The position numbers were made by a program, and so were the translations under genes. Below are positions 58,602 through 64,000 of a stretch of 64,000 nt of DNA, piece after piece. The DNA lies in the NCBI RefSeq assembly GCF_001936595.1, contig NZ_MLBG01000006.1, positions 30,260 through 94,259 on the forward strand. The letters are read 5' to 3'. A model generated the notes under the pieces. It was not told the DNA's origin and did no database searches. It worked only from the letters and a program-made list of their open reading frames with translations. How positions within the stretch are numbered: position 1 is the first letter of the stretch; each line of letters begins with the position of its first letter. This DNA comes from Desulfovibrio sp. DV. Lineage in GTDB: Bacteria > Desulfobacterota > Desulfovibrionia > Desulfovibrionales > Desulfovibrionaceae.

Positions 58602-59957
58602 ATGGCCTGGAGCGAAACGCTTTTGCCCGCATCCTTTCGCGGTGTGCCCTTTGACGTCATTTCCGCCCGCGACGATACCGAGCGGGCCATTGTCCAGCAC
58701 GAATACCCGTACCGCGACGGTGCGGAGATCGAAGACATGGGCCGGCGGCCACGCAAGGTCACCCTGCGGGCCGTGTTCTGGGGCGATGACTACGAGGAAG
58801 CCATGGCCGACCTCATCGACGCCCTGGACACGCCCGGCAAAGGGGAACTGATCCACCCCGTCTTCGGCTCCCTGACCATGGCCTGCCCCAGCTATCAGGT
58901 GGAGCATCACGAAGACAGCCCGGACTATGCCGAAATGGAGCTGGTCTTTATGGAGGCCAGCCCGGACATTCCCTTTTTCGCCAGACCGGCCACGGCCCTG
59001 GCCCAGGCGGCCGGGCTGGCCGGGGAGGTGGAAAGCTGCCTGTCCCTGGCCGGGCTAGCCTCGCTGGCCGGCTATGTATCCTTTGCGGCGTCGCTCCCCG
59101 GGCGCGTGTCGGCCTATGTCCGGGGCGAGGTGTTGGGCGCGATCCGCTCGGTCACCAGCGTTGCCCGGACCCTGGCCAGCCTGCCCCAGGTGGTGGCCGC
59201 CGACGTCCTGGCCATCCCCCAGGCGCTTGTCAGCGAGGCCCGGGCCGTGGCAGGCGAGGTGGTGGCCATGGCCGCCTTGCCCGGTGCCTTCGGCCGGTTT
59301 GCCAGTCTGGCCGCCATTTCGGATAAGCTGCCGCGCCTGTCCCAGACCGCTGCCGGGAAGCACACGGCCTATCCCCTGGACGCGGCCGTGTATGCCGGCG
59401 GCGTGGTTTCCGGTCCCCTGACCGGCGCGGCCGCGCCCCGGCCGAGCGTGACCCTGCCGGCAACGGGCACGGCTTCGGCCGCAGCCTCGCCCGAGCTTGG
59501 CACCTATCAGGGCCAGGCCCGGGCCATGGCCGCCGCCGTGTGCAACCTGGAGCGGGCCACGGCCATGGCCACGGCCGCCGGGCAGGTGCTGGCTGCCGAG
59601 GCCGCCGCGCCAAGCCTCACCCCGGCCGAGGTGGAGACGGTTGTGGGGAGCGTGCGCCAGCGCTTGCAAGACTGCATTGACGAGCATCGGCTGGTGCTGC
59701 CCACGCATTTGGCCTTCCGGGTCATCGAGCAGGTGCGCGGGGCCGCCCTGGCCGTCCAGGAGCTGGGGGCAACCGTCATCCATCTGCATCCGCCGCTTAT
59801 CACCCACACCGCCCCGAGCCAGTGCAATCTGCGCCTGCTGGCCCATTGGCTCTATGGCGATCATACCCGGGCGGCCGAGCTGGCGCGCCTCAACCCCGGT
59901 CTTCGTAACCCCAACTTCGTGGCCCAGGGCCAGGTGCTCCATGGTTTCGCAAACTGA
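58602..59957 (+). CDS. N: DNA circularisation/tail protein (Mu gpN-like)
   Basis: 451 residues. The DNA circularisation N-terminal domain is clear in residues 1-100: ETLLPASFRGVPFDVISARD, TERAIVQHEYPYRDGAEIED, MGRRPRKVTLRAVFWGDDYE. The middle is alanine-rich helices. The C-terminal 100 residues (LPTHLAFRVIEQVRGAALAV, TRAAELARLNPGLRNPNFVA) include a LysM-like end. Baseplate hub partner in Mu. Overlaps gene P by 17 bp. Confidence 0.9.
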   Translation: MAWSETLLPASFRGVPFDVISARDDTERAIVQHEYPYRDGAEIEDMGRRPRKVTLRAVFWGDDYEEAMADLIDALDTPGKGELIHPVFGSLTMACPSYQVEHHEDSPDYAEMELVFMEASPDIPFFARPATALAQAAGLAGEVESCLSLAGLASLAGYVSFAASLPGRVSAYVRGEVLGAIRSVTSVARTLASLPQVVAADVLAIPQALVSEARAVAGEVVAMAALPGAFGRFASLAAISDKLPRLSQTAAGKHTAYPLDAAVYAGGVVSGPLTGAAAPRPSVTLPATGTASAAASPELGTYQGQARAMAAAVCNLERATAMATAAGQVLAAEAAAPSLTPAEVETVVGSVRQRLQDCIDEHRLVLPTHLAFRVIEQVRGAALAVQELGATVIHLHPPLITHTAPSQCNLRLLAHWLYGDHTRAAELARLNPGLRNPNFVAQGQVLHGFAN

Positions 59958-61038
59958 CACAGGGGGCATCACCGTGCGCGTGGCCGGCCGGGAACACCGG
60001 GACTGGACCACGTATCGCATCGACTCGCACCTTATCACCCCGGCCGATGCCTGGCAGGTGACGCTTGGCATTCCGGCCGACGCCATGCCGGACACGGTTG
60101 CCCCCTGGGCCGCCGTGGAGGTCTGCCTGGGCCAGGACGTGGTGCTGACCGGCCGCATTGACCGCATCGAGCGCGAGGTGGCCAAGGGGACCAATTCCCT
60201 GGCCATTTCCGGCCGCGACGGGGCCGGCGTCCTGGTGGACTGTTCCGCCCCGATATTTACCCGGCGCAAGGCCACGCTCCAGGAAGTCGTGGACCTGGCC
60301 GTGCGGCCCCTTGGCGTGTCGCAGGTGCGGGTGGAGGCCACGGGAGCCAAGGAAAAGGTGGAGATCGAACCGGGCATGACCGCCTGGGACGCCCTGGGGC
60401 AGGCCTGCGAGGCCAACGGCTGCTGGGCCTGGTTCGAGCCGGACGGCACGCTGGTTGTGGGCGGCCCGGACTATGCTGCCGCACCCGTGGCCACCCTGGT
60501 CATGCGCCTTTCCGGCCAGGGCAACAATGTCTTGTCGCTGGCCGTCACCGAAGACGTTTCCGGCCGCTATAGCGAGGTGACCGTCTTGGGCCAGGCCCAC
60601 GGCACCGAGACGACCGACGGCCAGCACAACATCAAGCACCAGGAAACCGACGCGGACGTGCCGGGCTATCGGCCGCTGATCCTGGTTGCCGGCGACTGCG
60701 ACGGCGCGGACGAAGCCAAGCGCCGGGCGCAAAAGACGCTCATGGATTCGCGCCTGGAAGGCTTCACAATGACGGCCCGGGTGCGCGGCCATCGGGTCAG
60801 CGACGGCGGCAAACCCTGGACACCCGGCCAGCGCGTGCAGGTGGTCAGCGAACCTCACGGTCTGGACGGCACCTATTTTCTGATGGCCCGCACGTTCCTG
60901 GGCGGCCGCGACAAGGGAAGCCTCACCGAGCTGACGCTCAAAGAAGACGGCGTCTGGCTGCCCGAGCTGGCCAAGACCAGCGGCAAGGGAAAAGGCAAGG
61001 CCGGGAAAAGCGCTGGCAAGGTGGTGGACCTGTCATGA
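59941..61038 (+). CDS. P: Baseplate hub protein (Mu gpP / gp44-like)
   Basis: 365 residues from MVSQTDTGGITVRVAGREHR. gp27-like hub features: LGIPADAMPDTVAPWAAVEV, QDVVLTGRIDRIEREVAKGT, SISGRDGAG-type loop (SLAISGRDGAGVLVDCSAPI) and GMTAWDALGQACEANGCWAW. The C-terminus is lysine-rich (GKGKGKAGKSAGK). Forms the centre of the baseplate with the gp45-like spike that overlaps it by ATGA. Confidence 0.9.
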   Translation: MVSQTDTGGITVRVAGREHRDWTTYRIDSHLITPADAWQVTLGIPADAMPDTVAPWAAVEVCLGQDVVLTGRIDRIEREVAKGTNSLAISGRDGAGVLVDCSAPIFTRRKATLQEVVDLAVRPLGVSQVRVEATGAKEKVEIEPGMTAWDALGQACEANGCWAWFEPDGTLVVGGPDYAAAPVATLVMRLSGQGNNVLSLAVTEDVSGRYSEVTVLGQAHGTETTDGQHNIKHQETDADVPGYRPLILVAGDCDGADEAKRRAQKTLMDSRLEGFTMTARVRGHRVSDGGKPWTPGQRVQVVSEPHGLDGTYFLMARTFLGGRDKGSLTELTLKEDGVWLPELAKTSGKGKGKAGKSAGKVVDLS

Positions 61039-61685
61039 GCAATGACTTCTTGCGCCGCATGGACGCCAAGATTGCCCGCGCCCTGTCCCGGGTGCGCCTG
61101 GGCTTCCGGGCCGTGTTGACCGCCTTGGACACCACGCCAAGCGTACAACTGCTCCAAGCCGACGGCCTGGCCGGCGAGCAGTTGCAGGCCGCCGAGGTCT
61201 TCCAGCACTTCGGCTTTACGTCAGCCCCGCCGGCCGGCAGCCAGTGCATCGTGCTGCCCCTTGGCGGCAAAAGCTCCCACGGCGTCATCGTGGCCACCGA
61301 ACACGGCAGCTACCGGGTGCAGGCGCTCAAAAGCGGCGAAGTCTGCGTTTACAACCAGTCCGGGGCCAAAATCACCTTGAAGGAAGACAAGCTGGTGGCC
61401 GTCGAATGCAAGACGCTGGTATTCGACGTCGAGGAAGACATCACCATGACCGCCAAGCGCATCCACGCCGTGGCCAGTGAGCGGATTGGCTTATACGCCC
61501 CCGAATGGGACATGGGCGGCGACGGGGATGGTGGCGACTGCGAAGGCGTGTGGCGCGGGAATTTGCATATCACGGGGACGTCAACGGCGGACGTGGATCA
61601 TGTGACGGGTGGGGTTTCGTTGGTCGGGCACGTGCATCCGGAGAATGATGGGGGTGGGCCGACGGATGAACCGGTTAAAATGTAA
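61035..61685 (+). CDS. Baseplate assembly/spike protein (Mu gp45-like)
   Basis: 216 residues. Mu gp45 family: an OB-fold part with LQADGLAGEQLQAAEVFQHF and GFTSAPPAGSQCIVLPLGGK, SSHGVIVATEHGSYRVQ, then the beta-helical spike (GEVCVYNQSGAKITLKEDKL) and the tip HVHPENDGGGP with the H-x-H metal motif that binds iron in gp45-type spikes. Pierces the outer membrane. The GC-rich sequence ends exactly at the stop, where the AT-rich cargo gene begins. Confidence 0.93.
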   Translation: MSNDFLRRMDAKIARALSRVRLGFRAVLTALDTTPSVQLLQADGLAGEQLQAAEVFQHFGFTSAPPAGSQCIVLPLGGKSSHGVIVATEHGSYRVQALKSGEVCVYNQSGAKITLKEDKLVAVECKTLVFDVEEDITMTAKRIHAVASERIGLYAPEWDMGGDGDGGDCEGVWRGNLHITGTSTADVDHVTGGVSLVGHVHPENDGGGPTDEPVKM

Positions 61686-62726
61686 TCACTCTTTTCGAGT
61701 GTATTCTAACAAAGAACCTTGCGATGAATTGAGAGATTTGTCTTTATTTTTTATCGAGAGAACGTCTGTTATGGCAACTGACCCAGCGCGAGGAACTCCT
61801 ACGCCAATTATATATGAATCAACCAACTTATTGCCTCGAACATTAGCAATCACTTGTAGGTTGACGCGCGCAAACGTTCCTTTTAAATCTGCTTCGTTTG
61901 CATCTCTTTGGATGTCGCGTTTAACATCTTCTGACAGGCTCTTTGTAGAAGCGTCGAACTCAAATCCATTAATTCTCAAGCGTGCTGTTTGATCTTCGTA
62001 ATTGTAGCTCGGGACGTCATATTTTGCGTCGATTGTAAAATTCTGCTGTCTCCGTTCATCCTCTTGATTCTGTTCCTTTATAGCTTTTTGCAATTCGTCC
62101 TTCGTAAATTTTTCACCGCCACCAAACTCAATCACAGCGTCATAACTTGTTCGTGAGGCAATGTGCTTTGGCGTATCCTTGTTGTTTGCCAATGCTATCG
62201 CGACTTCTTTTAAAGACTCTCCTAGCTTTTGTTTTGTTTTTTCATCTTCAATTTTGGCTTTAATATCTTCGACGTGATTAAGATAAGAATGGGCAAACCA
62301 AGCCGAACCACCGAGAGCTAGTGTTGCGCATATTATTGATATCGCAGCAACCTGTTGTTTTCCGGTCATGTTCTTGATGACTGCCTCAAAAAAACCTGCG
62401 AGCTTTACAACAGCCTCGACGCATCCGTCTTTTACTTCGACTTTTATTATAAATTTTTTATCAAATTTATGCAAATTGCGCAAGTCAATTTTGGTTCCTG
62501 AAATACTACTGTACATGCCGAGGATATCTTTTTGTATATCTAGAACAAGCCCAGCAATCTTGTAGTCTATTTTATTTCTATATGTCCACGTTGGGTCAGC
62601 TATTTTAATTCTTATTGAATAATCCTTTGCAAGGGTCATATTCTCTGGATTGATTTTCCCTGCAAGTACAGAGATGGCAGCCTGTGTCAACTCTTCTGGA
62701 GAATTCAAAATGTAAGATGCGGGCAT
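61686..62726 (-). CDS. Single-pass membrane protein of unknown function (cargo gene)
   Basis: 346 residues on the minus strand, ATG after aaggatgggaataa. One membrane helix near residues 125-147 (VAAISIICATLALGGSAWFA). The N-terminal 120 residues are beta/alpha with DYSIRIKIADPTWTYRNKID; the C-terminal 200 residues have a coiled coil (EDIKAKIEDEKTKQKLGESL) and a beta-rich domain (TARLRINGFEFDASTKSLSE, LQVIANVRGNKLVDSYI). About 38% GC by eye against 65% for neighbours. Opposite strand, so expressed apart from the late operon. No family recognised; superinfection exclusion or host benefit is possible. Confidence 0.78.
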   Translation of the reverse strand: MPASYILNSPEELTQAAISVLAGKINPENMTLAKDYSIRIKIADPTWTYRNKIDYKIAGLVLDIQKDILGMYSSISGTKIDLRNLHKFDKKFIIKVEVKDGCVEAVVKLAGFFEAVIKNMTGKQQVAAISIICATLALGGSAWFAHSYLNHVEDIKAKIEDEKTKQKLGESLKEVAIALANNKDTPKHIASRTSYDAVIEFGGGEKFTKDELQKAIKEQNQEDERRQQNFTIDAKYDVPSYNYEDQTARLRINGFEFDASTKSLSEDVKRDIQRDANEADLKGTFARVNLQVIANVRGNKLVDSYIIGVGVPRAGSVAITDVLSIKNKDKSLNSSQGSLLEYTRKE

Positions 62727-62755
62727 TTATTCCCATCCTTCACAGGAAAACAGAC

Positions 62756-62799
62756 TGAACCCCTTCACCTATCCCCACCCACCCCACCGCCACTAAGGT
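62756..62799 (+). promoter_or_regulatory. Late promoter element copy C (baseplate module)
   Basis: ctgaaccccttcacct with the TGAA-cccc-TTCA dyad at 62756-62767, then TAAGGT (62794-62799) within ccgccac-taag-gtggcgg. Spacing is the same as in A and B, and the ATG of gp46 again lies 45.5 bp from the dyad centre. Corresponds to PP of Mu in serving baseplate genes, although P and gp45 themselves lie upstream here. Confidence 0.72.
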
Positions 62800-62806
62800 G
62801 GCGGGC

Positions 62807-63163
62807 ATGGGCATCGACAAAGGCATTGATCCATACACCGGCGAATATTTGTCCTCCCGGATAAATCATCTGGGTAACGCCGTCTATATCCGTCTGGCCA
62901 CTCCCTTGGGTTCGTGGTGGGCGGACACTTCCATTGGTTCGCGCCTGCATGAGTTGGCCCGCTCCAAGGACCTGCCCCGCATTGGTGTGCTGGCCCGGCA
63001 GTATGCCGCCGCAGCCTTGCAACCACTTCTTGACGACGGCCGGGCGCGTTCCATCGACGTGGCTTCCGAACAGCCCCACGACGGCCGTTGCCTGCTCCTT
63101 ATCACCGTTGTGGACGCCCTGGGGCGCGTGGCCACCTTCCAACATCCGGTACGGGTGGCCTGA
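62807..63163 (+). CDS. GPW/gp25-like baseplate wedge protein (Mu gp46-like)
   Basis: 118 residues from MGIDKGIDPYTGEYLSSRIN; a GTG 9 bp upstream is inside the promoter palindrome and unlikely. Pattern of gp46: AVYIRLATPLGSWWADTSIG, SRLHELARSKDLPRIGVLAR, QYAAAALQPLLDDGRARSID. No ribosome site; the start coincides with the predicted transcription start. Stop overlaps the next ATG. Confidence 0.88.
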   Translation: MGIDKGIDPYTGEYLSSRINHLGNAVYIRLATPLGSWWADTSIGSRLHELARSKDLPRIGVLARQYAAAALQPLLDDGRARSIDVASEQPHDGRCLLLITVVDALGRVATFQHPVRVA

Positions 63164-64000
63164 TGTACACGATCCCCACCTTTGAGGCCATCCGTGCCGC
63201 CTATCTGCGCGACGTCAAAAACCTGCTGCCGGACGCCGCAACAGACGCGGACAGCGACCATTACATCCGCGCCACGGCCGAAGCCGCCGCCGTGGAAGGG
63301 CTGTACCAGCACCAATTGTGGATAGCCCGGCAGGTGCTGCCCGACACGGCCGACCCGGAATATCTGGAGCGCCATGCCGCCTTGCGCGGCATCAGCCGCA
63401 AGCCGGCCATACCGGCCAGCGGCGACTTGCTGGTCCAGGGTACGCCCGGTACGGTCGTGCCCCTGGGCGAATCCGTGCGCCACGTGGCCACGGGCCTGAT
63501 CTTCCTGACCACGGATCAAGCCATAATCGGCACCGACGGCTGGACGGTCGCGCCGGTGGCTGCTGCCAAGGCCGGCGTCATGCCCGTTTTTTCGGGCGAG
63601 CCGGTGCTGTTCGTCCAGGCCCCGGAGGGCGTGCTGTCCCAGGCCGGCCTGACCCTTTCCGGCGGCGTGGCCGCCGAGACCGATGCCGCTTTGCTGGCCC
63701 GGCTGCTCGACTACATGCAGCACCCGCCCGGCGGCGGCAACGCCTACGATTTCAAGCATTGGGCGCTGACCGTGGCCGGCGTGTCCCGGGCCTGGACCTT
63801 TCCGCATCGCCGGGGGTTGGGTTCGGTGGACGTGGCCGTGCTGGGGGCGGATGGGCCGTGCCCGCCGTCGGTTTTGGCCGCTGCCCAGGCCGTGGTGGAC
63901 GAAAAACGCCCCGCCGCCTGCAAGGACGCCTGGGTGTTGTCGCCAACGCCGGTCAACGTCACGGTCAAGGTGGCCGTGCGCCTTGACGCAGCCGTCACCA
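63163..64000 (+). CDS. Baseplate J-like protein (Mu gp47-like), 3' end outside window
   Basis: At least 279 residues, ATG overlapping the previous stop (tgatg); the frame is still open at the window end. MYTIPTFEAIRAAYLRDVKN, SDHYIRATAEAAAVEGLYQH, YLERHAALRGISRKPAIPAS and LLDYMQHPPGGGNAYDFKHW are the baseplate J family pattern of Mu gp47. Forms the baseplate wedge with gp46. Confidence 0.92.
   Translation, partial: MYTIPTFEAIRAAYLRDVKNLLPDAATDADSDHYIRATAEAAAVEGLYQHQLWIARQVLPDTADPEYLERHAALRGISRKPAIPASGDLLVQGTPGTVVPLGESVRHVATGLIFLTTDQAIIGTDGWTVAPVAAAKAGVMPVFSGEPVLFVQAPEGVLSQAGLTLSGGVAAETDAALLARLLDYMQHPPGGGNAYDFKHWALTVAGVSRAWTFPHRRGLGSVDVAVLGADGPCPPSVLAAAQAVVDEKRPAACKDAWVLSPTPVNVTVKVAVRLDAAVT

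Larger units (their letters stand above)
33092..64000 (+). mobile_element. Mu-like transposable prophage (left and central part; right end beyond window)
   Basis: Gene order follows phage Mu from repressor, ner-like and A/B transposition genes through gemA, mor, lysis, terminase/portal, F, G, I/Z, T, L, M, gp41/42, tape measure, N, P, 45, 46 and 47. All structural genes are on the plus strand and appear intact apart from one homopolymer frameshift in the tape measure gene. The left boundary lies between the flavodoxin stop (33091) and the repressor stop (33299). The right end, tail fibre genes and any mom-like gene are outside the window. Confidence 0.92.

Noticed and set aside
1..64000. CRISPR array or retron-like structure
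   Set aside because: I looked for regularly spaced short repeats with unique spacers and for reverse transcriptase motifs. The only tandem repeats are the coding repeats at 16265-16590.

Overview
The window looks like a chromosomal segment of a GC-rich anaerobic or microaerophilic deltaproteobacterium, most likely a Desulfovibrio-type sulfate reducer. This is inferred from gene content: a tungsten aldehyde oxidoreductase with a Tat-exported ferredoxin-like partner, a tad pilus remnant linked to FHA/PP2C genes, and a cluster of PRC-barrel, DUF5661, hemerythrin and superoxide dismutase genes. No rRNA or other taxonomic marker is present, so the assignment is tentative.

Layout. 1-4777: the end of a tad secretion gene (TadC-like), then four genes joined by ATGA overlaps: three FHA-domain membrane proteins and a PP2C phosphatase. 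4857-5017: a 30-residue membrane peptide with its own terminator on the minus strand. 5834-9302: Tat-exported four-cluster ferredoxin, aldehyde:ferredoxin oxidoreductase and a small partner gene. 9562-22033: a stress island with CheB-like esterase, three PRC-barrel genes, DUF3309, DUF5661, Fe-SOD, a divergent cis-prenyltransferase, a repeat hydrophilin, hemerythrin, large catalase KatE and four ElaB/YqjD/YqjE/DUF3618-type envelope proteins. It is followed by a tRNA 3'-end-like sequence near 22300-22356. 22406-28714: a compact RND efflux cassette with an AdeRS-like two-component system, resembling beta/gammaproteobacterial genes. It runs straight into a truncated IS that interrupts a umuC-like gene. 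30179-33091: a LysR regulator divergent from a Tat alpha/beta hydrolase and a Tat flavodoxin.

33.1-64.0 kb: the left and middle part of a Mu-like transposable prophage in nearly canonical Mu order: CI/LexA-like repressor, Ner-like HTH, MuA, MuB, early genes, GemA, Mor, lysis genes (holin, lysozyme, Rz with nested Rz1), gp27-type protein, terminase, portal, F, G, I/Z, T, gp35-38, sheath L, tube M, frameshifted gp41/42 chaperone, tape measure, N, P, gp45, gp46 and gp47 (cut by the window end). Four cargo genes that are compositionally unlike the phage (40614-41060, 43805-44125, 49418-50224, 61686-62726) sit between modules.

The most interesting signal is a 44-bp element that occurs three times with exactly conserved geometry (41066, 50472, 62756). 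It has a TGAA-N4-TTCA dyad and a -10-like hexamer embedded in a GC-rich palindrome. It lies just before the lysis, head and baseplate modules, the places where Mu has its Plys, PI and PP late promoters. The dyad is centred about 44 bp before the inferred start, as for Mor/C-type activators. In the head and baseplate copies the first ATG falls at the predicted +1, suggesting leaderless late mRNAs.

Four genes or gene fragments (PRC-barrel 2, the hydrophilin, the IS transposase and the tape measure) are broken by one base in an A/T homopolymer. Each could be recoding or decay, but the shared pattern also fits uncorrected sequencing errors, and this caveat is attached to every such claim.
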